NCBI RefSeq assembly: GCF_002078875.1
Contig: NC_034410.1
Location: 40,661,532-40,725,531 of the forward strand
Direction of reading: 5' to 3'
DNA: 64,000 bases
Source: Numida meleagris
Taxonomy: Eukaryota; Chordata; Aves; Galliformes; Numididae
The notes beneath the pieces are model-generated. The model had not been told where the DNA came from, searched no databases, and saw only the letters and a list, made by a program, of their open reading frames with translations. Of this stretch, positions 1 to 10,318 are shown piece by piece (positions within the stretch are counted from its first letter, which is position 1; every line of letters starts with the position of its first letter). Position numbers and translations under genes: made by a program.

Positions 1-1211
1 ATGACAATTCTGAAACAAATTCAATCTCACTTCCCAAAAATACTCTTTTATAGGCATCTAGTAAAAGATGACAGTACTTTTTTGTCCTTTGATCTTCACG
101 GAAAGAGAAGAAAACAAGGACAAAAATGAATTCCAGTGATAGGAAGACTGTTTCAGGTAAGAACAGAAAGAACAGTTAAGTTCTAGAAGTAGAAAAAATA
201 CTTAAGATCGAATATGTTCGATCATGCACAAATTAAACAACAGTTCTGCAAAGAGCATACTTGTGTAATAGAAGACTAAAATGGGAGACAAAAGTTCTGA
301 ATCGAAGACCACCACCATTTCCTACCATGACTCGAAGCCGATATCCAAGCAGCATGTTAACTACAGTATATATAAAAATGGCAGGAATAGGCAAAGTGTA
401 AACATTTAGTAATACTTCTCCCTCATCTGATTTCGCAGGCTAACAAATTCAACTGGCCAGTCATTCCCTGTGTGATTAACATTCATTTAGTTTGCAGCTG
501 AAAGGGATAGGGATTCTGCTCTGTTTAGCAACACAATACTGTTTTACTCCTCACAGTATCATCCAATCAGACTACAAGCCCCAGTAAGAAAATATATGGC
601 AAGGAAAAGACAAAGCTGCTTCCAATTCACATAAAACAGTAACTATATAGTAGCATAATAGTAATAGTAAGCAAGAATGTTTGTACAAAGAGCTAGTCAC
701 TCAGAATTCTATACCAAATAATAATCCTTGATGCAGGAACACGTGAGACTATTTTCTGATTGCTTTTGCTAATTTTAAAAATACCCCCAAAGCCCTAGAT
801 CTCTGCTCAGACAATAAGCAGTATCTCTCAATACTGGGAAATGTTAAATGATAATAGCTGAGTTGTCAAGCAGATGCTATGACCCTTACTTTACCCTTCT
901 TCTGTCAACCTTTCCAGCTCTTCAATTAGAAATGTGAAAGCAGTTAAAGCTAATGGTTTCTGCCTCTAAGAGGAAGGCAAATATTTAACTAGCAGGTCTT
1001 AAAAGTCAGCCGGCTGAAAACAGGAAAAGTTTTTGTAGAAAAGTGGGAAGGAAAACTTGTAATGTAAGAAGACTGATGAAATTTTCAATTGTTTTGACTG
1101 AAGACGATTTTTGAGAGTGTACATTAAAAGGAAGATAAAATTACATCATTTAATACAAGCAAAAACTTCTACCTCTTTGCTAGTAGCATCTGAGAAAGAC
1201 TCCAAGACTAA
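1..1211. other. No gene seen
   Basis: AT-rich sequence with no convincing ORF, splice-bounded exon or repeat. If the TCAIM inference is right, this is part of its first intron. Confidence 0.5.
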
Positions 1212-1674
1212 TGTCCTGGTATCAGCTAAGACTGAATTAATTTCCTTCCTAGTAGCTGGTATAGTTCTGTGTATAGGATATTGCAGCTCCTCATGCTGCC
1301 CTGCCAGCGAGGGCCTGGGGAGGGGTGCGCACAAATAGCTGGGAGGGGACAGAAATGGGACATCTGACCCAAACTTGCCAAAGGGATATCCCCTACCATA
1401 CTGAGTTGTGGTGAACTGTAAAACTGGGGGAGCTGGCTTGGGGGGTGCTGCCCACAGACTCACTGGGCATCAGTCAGCGAGTGATGAGCAATGGCATCAC
1501 TTGTTTTGTATATTCTTCTACTGTTATCATTTTCTCTTCGTTTTCTGTCCTCTTAACTGTCTTTATCTCAACCCACAAGTTTTCCCTTTTTTCTGATCCT
1601 CTACCCCATCTCACTGTTGGGGGAGAGAGTAAACAGCTCCACGGTGCTGAGCTGACTGCCGGGTTAAACCACCT
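1212..1674 (+). mobile_element. ERVL-type LTR, plus orientation (5' LTR)
   Basis: This begins TGTCCTGGTATCAGC and contains the CTTCCTAGTAGCTGG block. Later come a Tyr/Thr-rich stretch, TTTATCTCAACCCAC in the R/U5 region and the end GGTTAAACCAC. It is followed at about 1675 by TGGTGCCCGATGTGGGG, which resembles a primer-binding site, so this is a 5' LTR. It is diverged from the copies at 2020-2542 and 4373-4909. Confidence 0.75.
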
Positions 1675-2019
1675 TTGGTGCCCGATGTGGGGCCTGAAGG
1701 TTGAGACAACAGATCTGACAAGAGCCTGTTAAAATTGTTCTAAGCATTACATTAGTTTAATAGTTGTTGGTTACAGTGTCGATCCTTTTACTCTCAGAAT
1801 TGTTGTGCTTGTTCTCACAGTTGCATTAGGGAACACCTTACTTGCTGTCTATGCTCCCTCTTGAGCTGTTTACTATCTCACAGTGTTACTGTGTAACACT
1901 GACCTATGTTAAAATTACCAGTTGTGAGACTAATCTGGTATTGTATTCTGTATTGCCCTCATCTCTGTACTTTGGGAACCATCTCTTGGAAACTATTAAT
2001 AATTACACTCTTTACTATG
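1675..2019 (+). mobile_element. ERVL 5' internal leader remnant
   Basis: This sequence directly follows the plus-orientation LTR. It opens with the primer-binding-site-like TGGTGCCCGATGTGG and continues as an untranslated leader without a credible gag frame. It is cut off abruptly at about 2019, where an inverted LTR begins. Confidence 0.55.
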
Positions 2020-2542
2020 TGTTGTGTTTTAACCCAGCAGGCAGCTCAGCACCACACAGCCTTTCACTCAATCCCCACCAAGTGGGATGGGGGATAGAAT
2101 CAAAAGAAGGTAAAACCCGCGAGCTGAGATAAAAGCAGATAATAGGACAGAAAAGGAAAAAAAAAAGAATATACAGAACAAGTGGTGCACAATGCAATTG
2201 CTCACTATCCACTGGCTGATGCTGTCAGTTTCTGAGCAGTGATTCTGTCCCAGTCAACCCGCCACAGTTTTATAGCTCAGCACCACACCAAAGCAGCATC
2301 CTCTCAGCCAGTTTAGGTGAGCTGTCCCAGTTCTGTCCCCTCCCAGCTCTTTGCATCCCCCCAGAGCTGTTGCTGGTAGGACAGTATGTGAAGCTGAAAT
2401 GCCCCTGGCTTTGTGCAGCACCGCTCAGCAACAAGTAAAATATCACTACGTTATCAATGTTGTTTTTCTCTCAGAGCCAAAACTTTGCATCATTCTAGAC
2501 GCTATGAAGAGAATCAACTCTATCCCAGCTGAAACCAGAACA
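2020..2542 (-). mobile_element. ERVL-type LTR, minus orientation
   Basis: This is the reverse complement of the LTRs at 1212 and 4373. On the minus strand it starts TGTTCTGGTTTCAGC (at 2542), carries the shared R/U5 block, and ends GGTTAAAACACAACA near 2020. It adjoins the minus-strand ERV internal fragment at higher coordinates, as a 3' LTR would. Confidence 0.75.
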
Positions 2543-4290
2543 ATATCCACCCCTTATTCCATATCATTTACGTCACGTTCAAGTCCCACATTTTCCCATA
2601 CATCACAATCAATTACTATCACCCTTCTTGCCTCCTGATATATACACACAGTATAATTCCCATAGGCTACAAGCCATCCCTCTAAAGTGTCCACTGATCT
2701 TGTTTCACCCATAACTTCAGGCTCCATCTGTTATAACAGTCCTTCAGGTCAGTAGGGATGATGCATGGTGTTGGACTGTTGTATGCTGAAACTAGCTCCA
2801 GTTCCATCAGAAATTCTTCATTAATCCGAGTGCTTCTTATAAGGCACTGAGCAACCACAGTAACAATGACATAAAGCATTCTGTATCAATTAACTTCATA
2901 GAATTTAAATTGTTGGCTATTCTCACCCAACATCAAATCCCCTTGAGGTACACAGAAGGATGGGGACATCTGCCCTATTGCTCACCAAGTGTATTCTGGT
3001 CCTTGAGTAAAAGCAATCCCACGGATGGGCTTGCCTTTGCTCAAGGCAGGAATAACCCAGACTGTCTTACCCAGCAAGTTTTTCCTGTGTGCTACAGGGA
3101 CGTTATTGCCTTCTACAGTACATAAGAGATTTGACTGGGCAGAGCCAGCTCAATTGTCTGAGTGTTGTCTAACGAGGTGGCTTTTGCTAAATGCATGTCC
3201 AATGTTTGAATGTCCCAGCACCCACTGCTCTCAGCATAGTTTTTAACAGTTCATTGTATAATTTGATCTTCCCAGAGGCTGGTATATGATAGGGGATGTG
3301 ACATACTCACTCAATGCCATGCTCTTTGACCTAGGTGTTTATGAGGTTGTTTTACAAGTGTCCTTGTCTGACTTAGTTATTTCTGGGATGCCATGCTGCC
3401 ATAAGACTTGCTTTTCAAGGCCCAGGATAGTGTTTTGTGCAGTGACATGGGGCACGGGATATGTTTCCAGCCAACCAATGGTTGCTTCCGCCATCGTAAG
3501 TATACGGCACTTGCCGTGGCAGGTTTGTGGAAGTGTGACATAACCAACCTGCCAGGCCTTCCCAGGTTTATATTTCAGCCATTGCCCTCCGTACCGGTGA
3601 AGCATTATCCATTTGGCTTGCTTTATTGGAGTACACATTTCACATTAATGGAAATTCTGTGCAGTACTGTTCATGGTCAGGTCTACCCCTTGATCTTGAG
3701 CCCATCTATACACTGCATCTCTTCCTTGATGGCCTGAGGTGTCCATGGGCCTACTGAGCTGAAAATAATTCACTCTTATGTTGCCAGTTCAGATCTACCC
3801 GAGCCACTTCAATGCTAGCAGCCCAATCCACCTGCTGGTTATTTGTATGCTCCTCAGTGGCGTGACTCTTGGGTATGCAGCGTGCTGTTGACCACTAGGG
3901 CCTTATACTCTACGTTCTAATGTGAATTACAAGCCTCTTTATTAAGATAAGAAATAAGATCAGTACATCTAACTTGTCTGAGAAACTGCTCACTGGAAAC
4001 TGGAGCAGCTGTTTTCTTGGAAGAGCCCCTTTCAGAGCTTGCTTTGCCTCGCAATTCACATAATCCTGCCTTCTAGGGTCAAAGTAGATTTTCCATCCTA
4101 TTTCCATATATCTTCTCCATGGTCACGCAGGTAAAATCCCAGAGTAGCACATGGTGTGTACCCACTATAACCTCCCTCTTGAGCAGAGGAATGTTTTTTT
4201 TGCACACCATCTCTCTTGCCCTGAAGGACTGTCATGACAGGTGGAGGCCAAAGTTACAAACTAAATTAATTCCATGGACTTTTTAGAGGG
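2543..4290 (-). pseudogene. Decayed ERVL pol (integrase) fragment
   Basis: Translating the minus strand of 3339-3638 gives a degraded retroviral integrase-core-like peptide with motifs WQVGYVTLPQ, WLETYPVPH and a GIPE-x4-SD-like segment. Neighbouring minus-strand pieces (about 2682-2879 and 3910-4107) may be further internal remnants. Stops and frame breaks show it is non-functional. The 5' part (gag, protease, reverse transcriptase) is absent or unrecognisable. The right boundary is approximate. Confidence 0.6.
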
Positions 4291-4372
4291 TGGCCCACAG
4301 CCCATTGGAACAGTATCTGCACATACACATCAAATGGCATGACGTAAATCACACGGAATACGGGGTGGATAT
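4291..4372 (+). mobile_element. ERVL 3' internal remnant, plus orientation
   Basis: The segment GACGTAAATC through GGGGTGGATA just before the LTR at 4373 also occurs inverted beside the minus LTR (2543-2585). It is therefore the terminal internal sequence of the same ERV family, here in plus orientation and belonging to the outer element. The left limit is uncertain. Confidence 0.5.
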
Positions 4373-4909
4373 TGTCCAGGTATCAGTTTGAATAGAATTA
4401 GTTTTCTTCCTAGTAGCTGGCATGGTTCTCCGTTTTGGATTTAGGATGAGAATAATGTTGATAATACACTGATGTTTTAGTTGCTGCTGAGCAGTCAAGG
4501 ATGTTTCAGCTTCTTGTACTGTCCTGTCAGCGAGAAGCCTGGAGGTGCAGAAGGAGCTGGGAGGGGACAGAAGCAGGACAGCTGACCCAAACTGGCCACA
4601 GGGATATTCCACACCATATGGTGTCATGCTGAACAATGAAACTGAGGTGAGTATGCCAGGAGAACGTCACTACTTGGGGATTGGCTGGGCATGGGTCAGC
4701 AGGGAGGTTAGCAACTGCATCCTACATTATGTGTTTTGTATACTCTTTTATTATAATTTTCTCTTCTTTTTCTGGCCTATTAAATCATCTGTATCTCAAC
4801 CCACCATTTTTACCTTTTATTCCCTCCCAAATTTCTTCCCCATCACACTGGAAGGGAGCAAGAGAAAGGCTGTGTGGTGCTGAGCTGCCTGCCAGGTTAA
4901 ACCACAACA
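4373..4909 (+). mobile_element. ERVL-type LTR, plus orientation (3' LTR)
   Basis: This starts TGTCCAGGTATCAG and carries CTTCCTAGTAGCTGG, the TTTTGGATTTAGGATGAG block and a GCCTATTAAATC poly(A)-like signal before TATCTCAACCCACC. It ends GGTTAAACCACAACA at 4909. It matches the LTR at 1212 in orientation, so the two bracket an outer provirus. Flanking 5 bp (actaa / agtag) do not form a clear target-site duplication. Confidence 0.75.
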
Positions 4910-7900
4910 AGTAGCCATCATCTTCTTATTCATAATATCAGGAAGAACTGAAGTGGGAAAGTACTATGGTAATATCATGTTTTTATGGAGTGGAAAAGCT
5001 CTTAACGACAATAAAGTGCCACAGTTGCTCAGTGACAAAGGAAAAAGCTCTATCTGCCTTGGCAAGAAAGGAAGCAGAGCACCCTGCATGAAAAGTCCAT
5101 TTCAACATACGCATTACTATTTTGGATCCAGAAATACAAAACCAATTGCCTCACTGAAGAAAAAAATAGCAGTTCTCTGCATATTTTTCTTTTGCAGAAA
5201 GTGGATGCAAAGCTGTAAAAAAAATTCTTTCCAGCAAAGGAAAAAAAAAAAAAAACAGAAGTAAATCCAATCAGTTATCTACGCGATGGCAACTTCTGAT
5301 TAACAGCCATGTAAGAAATCCACACCCTACTAGGTGCAGCTGCTGAGAGGAAGAAGGGCGCTTGTTTCTCTCTTCATCTTGCTTGTATGCTATTTTCCAT
5401 ATCCATTCTCCAGCTACACTGCATGCTGCTTTCAGTAGTCAGGAAAAAAAGTTCCAATGTACCTGGAAACTATTCATCACTTCCATCTGGTATTCTATAC
5501 AAGAAAAATGGCCAAGTATCGACAACTTCATTTTCCTTGTTCTGTATCTAAACAACACTGTCATGCTAGTAGGAAGGCTCAGGATTCCAGCCAAAAGTCT
5601 ATTTTGAACTTGCTTAAAAGAGAAACGCTCAAAGGCCAAAATTAGTCTGCGTGACGGAAGGATGAATTCACTCACTGAAGGTGAAAGACAGAACCTCTGA
5701 GGCATCCTTCAAGTAAAGTGACAAAATAAATTAATTAAAATGGATGTAGAGAGAGAAAGTGCAAGAGAGATGCTTATGGCTTCTTGCAGAAGCAGCAATA
5801 GATTATTCCAATAGCTTCATTCCGATTTAAAGAGCAGAGAAAGGCTTTGCGTTAAAAATCAAGGTCACAACCACTTTGAGGACAGCCGTCTCTACACCAT
5901 GAAAGATATGAAACACAATCTCCACCAGAACACATTGTGCAATCACGCTCTAGGGTAGATTTAATTTATTGACTGAATAATTCCCTTCAGCTTTCCTTTC
6001 ACTTTTTCTTCACATCTCTCTCAAGTTGAACTTTTTGCTTATAGTTTTGGCACCGAAAAACTTTGTTAAATTAAGCTCATTACTACAGACATATTCATGC
6101 GTTTTTTCACACTGAACTTAATAACTCAGTAATATACTGGACGCCATATTCAGGTTTAGAATATCATTTTCTCGTAAGTAAGCTATTTTAAAGCCCTTGC
6201 TTTGTCTGGAGTCTTCTTGATTTCTCACTTGAGAACAAGCACGTAGCTTTTGGGGGTTTTCAACTGTGCACGCTCTGTTGATAACCTCAAGCTGTACAGA
6301 TGAAAAAGCCAATGAAATAGGCATTAAGTAAAAAAAAAAACAAAAAAAACAAAAAACAGTCCATCAGTTTTGCATACGTGCAAATCATAAGCAAGCTTGA
6401 ACATATGCCAATTAAGTCAGTAACATTTCTTACCTTCTCACAACTCTCAAACAGCAAAACATTTCAGCGACTCAGTGCTCAGGAAAACTTTCATCCATCC
6501 ACTCACTTAAAGAAAAAGAAAAAAAACCCTATTTAGTAGTGGACATCAGCATTTTTGCCTGTTACTCCTCAGTGCACGCTCTAAATCCTAGATGGTAACA
6601 TTTAAAGTCAGACAAGCTATACATAATAGAGAACTCAAGTTTCACATAAAAAGGTTTCCTCTTTTCTCTGCACACAGTGAGCCTTACAAACATTAAGAGT
6701 TCCTACTGTGTTTTGATTTGAAGATGAGTATTTAAAGATGCTCCAGGTAGAGAAAACAAAATCCTTACCAATTCTGTATTGCATGTACTTCGTACCTCAT
6801 CTGTTCTTAAGAAAAAATAATGCTTTTCAAGCATTAGCACATCCTAGTGAATGAAATTCCATGCTATTTTTCAGCCTTCTCAGTTCAAAACTTTACAAAT
6901 GAGTGTGTTTTAAAATGTATATGCCAAGTATTTTACAGGACCACAGTATAAAGCCAAAGGGAAAGACTCGTACAATAGCACTTGGAAGCATCCTGAGAAG
7001 TCTGAAAAGAAAACACTGATTTCTGGACTACATATCTATAATTGAGCATTTTCAATCAGAAGACAAACCGCTTACATATCAGACCGCAACCATGCACCTA
7101 ATAATCGTTAGGGATTATCATCCCTATTGGCAATGTTTTTTTCCCAAGTTTTCAGTGTACTTCTGAGAATACTTTTCTGCATGCTTTTCAAAGTAGTGTG
7201 CATCCAGCCCGTATGCTATTTCGAAGCACTTGGGAGCAAGCCATACCCGTGAAATGCCATCTCTACTTGCCATATAGCACAATGGTTACTGTGACTACTG
7301 TGCAAAACAACCCAGGTTTTACAATTGCATCTTACTAACCCAAATACACTCTATTAAGACTATATTACCACATATTTCAAGAAGGTGGTAAACACGTGCT
7401 GAGCTAAAACCTCCCCAGTTTACAAATCTTGCCTCCTGATTTCCAGCCAGGTGGGCCAGACACCAAGCCTTTCATTTCTAGCGTCCCTAACAACAGTCCT
7501 CAGTCATAAACGACACGAAGCACATTAACAAGCTCTCTGGAAATAAAACACTTTGCTCTCCCTGTACTTTTAGCTGTGAGGATTTGGTCAGAGGACGGAA
7601 AAATACCAAGAGTCTCACTAATCAGTGCTGACACTTTATATAACCAAACAAAAGCATCATTGTTTCTTGTTTGAAATGCTCTATGAGCAGCTTAGGAATT
7701 GCTAAGTTCCCTAAAGTTTCTTGCTTTTATGCGAGTTCCACCTTCATCCCACCTCACGTTCACACCAGCTACCAAAAAACAAGTTATTAATGACGCTGCG
7801 GTCATGCTGCCAAAGCCTTTGTCAACCTGACACTGCGCGCTACCACTCCGACACCACAACCACGGTCATTACTTTGGGGTGTTTACCTGCGCCAGATTCT

Positions 7901-8039
7901 TACGGCAGCGTGAAGAAGACCATACATAAACAAAAGAGATGACGGAAAACAGGCTCCAGCGGCACTAATGAAAGCAAGCTACAGCAACCCAACCACTGCT
8001 ATTTTTCAAGATTTAAACAGCTCGGCACCCCGAGGTCCA
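4910..8039. other. No gene seen
   Basis: AT-rich, unique-looking DNA. The ORFs present are short and show no family resemblance. I searched for TCAIM coding exons on the minus strand and recognised none. Confidence 0.5.
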
Positions 8040-8610
8040 GCCACAACCAAGCACGTCAGGGCAGGCAGGGCCGGGCGCAAGGCGCAGCCCCCGGCAGCAG
8101 CGCGCTGCTCGCGGCAAGGACGGCGCCTCCCGCCCGGCGCCCCCAGCACAGCCCCGTCAGAGCGCGCGGCGACGTGACAGACAGAACGGAGCCCCGCCGC
8201 TCCAACGAGCCCGCGCCGCTCCGGGCCCACCGAGCAATCCCCTCCCCCGCAGAGGATGCCGAACCCCCAGCCGCAGCCCCGCTCACCGCCACGGCCGGAC
8301 AGCTCCGCCACCCTCCTCCCGCCGCCCGCCGGGGTTCAGCCCCCATCGCCAGGCGCAGCCCACGGCCCCGGAAGCGGCGGCGTGGGCGGGGCGCGGCGGT
8401 GGGCGAGGGGATTCCCACCGCGGGCGGGGCTAGTGCGCGCATGCGCTCTCATTCCGCCGCTCGGCTCCGTCCCCCCGCGCAGGCGCGGCCGTGTAACCCC
8501 CAGTGCTGTGGGGGAGCGGGCGCGCTAGGGCGGCGATGGCGTCGCTCTGCGGTCGGTCGCCTTGCCTCCCCTAAGGTGACGCGAGAAGGGCTGGCCGCGG
8601 GTACCGCCAC
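8040..8610 (-). promoter_or_regulatory. CpG-island promoter, inferred TCAIM
   Basis: This is the strongest CpG island in the window. It has a palindromic NRF1-type site GCGCATGCGC at 8437-8446, an ETS core CCGGAAG at 8368-8374, and GC boxes at 8384-8391 and 8422-8429. It lies about 7.4 kb beyond the TOPAZ1 stop. In mammals TCAIM (a mitochondrial T-cell activation inhibitor) starts a few kb past TOPAZ1 in the same direction, so a leftward TCAIM promoter is inferred from synteny. No TCAIM coding exon was recognised at 1-8000; these would lie beyond a long first intron. Confidence 0.6.
8287..8420 (-). other. Possible non-coding first exon (inferred TCAIM)
   Basis: On the minus strand the sequence CGTGGCG|GTGAGCGGGG gives a consensus 5' splice donor with exon low end 8287, directly below the NRF1/ETS/GC-box cluster. 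This is what a CpG-island first exon reading leftwards would look like. The 5' limit is a guess, and the link to TCAIM rests on gene order only. Confidence 0.35.
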
Positions 8611-9138
8611 CGTCAGTGTTAATACGTACGTGACAGTAACTTACAGCCTAAAGGCCTTTACGTGTGCAAACCATTAAGCTCAGCCTCGTCTTCAACTAAA
8701 CACAACTAAAAAAGCCCACTTTTTTCTACAGAAAAAGAACTAGAATGGTGTACTATTGGTGCTGGCATTGAACGCTTTTACAAAATGCTTTAATTCTGGA
8801 CTTGAGGATCAGGTGAAACACACAGACGAGTCAGTGGTTTCTTACTTGACCCGTTAAAAGCAGCAACCGCTCCCATAAATGAGTCATAATACTGCATCTG
8901 TTCTTCACCCATTTAATCCCGTAACACAATATGCAAAGATGCTGTCCCTTTTAACTTGCAGCATGCCTACAGCTATTAACGCTTTCCCTTGGAGAAATAT
9001 TCCTGAAATAAGAGATCACCATTCTTCCTCAAACAGAAATGCTGCAGAACGAGAATCCAAGCAAGGCAAAGAACCAGCAATGAGCTCTGCAGCCACAAGG
9101 CAAAAAGAAATGACATTTTCCTGCAAGTAATAGTGCAA

Positions 9139-9212
9139 GATCATAGAATCTCAGAATATCCCGAGTTGGAAGGGATCCACAAGGATCACTGAGTCCAACT
9201 CCTGGCTTCTGA
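9139..9212 (-). mobile_element. CR1 LINE 3' fragment
   Basis: ATCATAGAATCTCAGAAT followed by GTTGGAAGGGATCCACAAGG is the reverse complement of a CR1 3' end. It is short and old. Confidence 0.75.
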
Positions 9213-9728
9213 CGTAGAGGAACGCAGATGTTTCCCACATGTTTTTTCTGAGGAGAGCAAAGCCAGCATCTCCTCAGCCCTCAGCTTTCCACAGAAACTC
9301 TGTTGACTGGTTGAAAGTGACCAATTTAAGACAATTTGGTGGGATCACAGTGTTGTCATCAATGAAGAAATACTTAAAGTACTGGGAAGGAAAGGACCTG
9401 TGAGAGTTTTTTGGACTAAAAACATGAAAAGCTTCATTCTTCAACTTAATCTGTATGGATTCACCAAAATATGCCGTGAACACAAAAGATCTCCCTCAGT
9501 TGCTGCTCATGGAAAGATATGTCAGTTGCTCCACACATAAACAACTCTCACAATATTCTGGTGGGAGGGATGGAGGTTCCAATACAATAACCCGTGGTAA
9601 CAGAGAAGATGAGAGTGACAGTGGATGTTCTGATCTTCATTTCTTTCTCTGGCTGTTTTCAAGTATTTTAGAGGTAGCATTGCTGAGCAGGAGAAATATG
9701 GATAAAATAGACTTGGATTATATCCAAG

Positions 9729-10318
9729 TTTGAACCCATGGAACGCAAAGGTAAAAAAATCAGGATATGGTGAGTCTATTTATTTCAATATATTTGCAAC
9801 ATACCTTGCTTTTGTCAGCCTATGTTGTGGGATTAATCTGACCCATGGGCCTTTTTAATACCCATGTTTGATAGGACGTGGGGGCCTCAAGTTGCACCAG
9901 GGGAGGTTCAGGTTGGATATCAGGAAGAATTTCTTCTCATCAAGAGCAGTGAGGCACTGGCACAGGCTGCCCAGGGAGGTGGTGCAGTCACCATCCCTGG
10001 AGGTTCAAGAACCGTGTGGATGTGGCACTGAGGGGCATGGCTTAGTGGTACAGTGGTGATGGGTGAATCTATCGACTAGATGATCTCAGTGGTCTTTCCA
10101 ACCTTAATGATTGTATGATTGATTTCTCTTTAGCAATTAAGTCTTACTTCCTTGTACGGAAATTTGATCCCATAGAATGGAAAGATAAATCAGGATATGT
10201 TTGCAACATGTCTTGTTTTAGTCAGCCTTAGCTGTAGGACTAATCTGATCAACAGAACTTTTTAATACCTGTATTTGTCTTTAGCAATTGAAAGTCTTAG
10301 TCCCTGTATCTTCCGTCT
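9729..10318 (+). repeat. Diverged tandem duplication, copy 1 split by CR1
   Basis: Copy 1 is 9729-9867 plus about 10123-10160. Copy 2 is about 10163-10318. Both contain, in order, TTTGA-x-CCCAT-x-GAA, ATCAGGATATG, TTTGCAACAT, GTCAGCCT, TTTTTAATACC and TTTAGCAATT. The CR1 at 9868-10122 interrupts copy 1 only. The copies differ at many sites, so the duplication is old. Confidence 0.75.
9868..10122 (+). mobile_element. CR1 LINE 3' fragment
   Basis: This is typical CR1 ORF2 tail and 3'UTR. TTCAGGTTGGATATCAGGAA, the GCACAGGCTGCCCAGGGAGG block and GGTGATGGGTGAATC are followed by the 3' end CCTTAATGATTGTATGATT. It sits inside the first copy of a tandem duplication (9729-10318). Confidence 0.85.

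Noticed and set aside
8056..8677. GC-rich ORFs of 100-170 codons on both strands
   Set aside because: These are CpG-island sequence with few stop codons; the translations are Arg/Ala/Pro/Gly-rich without domains.
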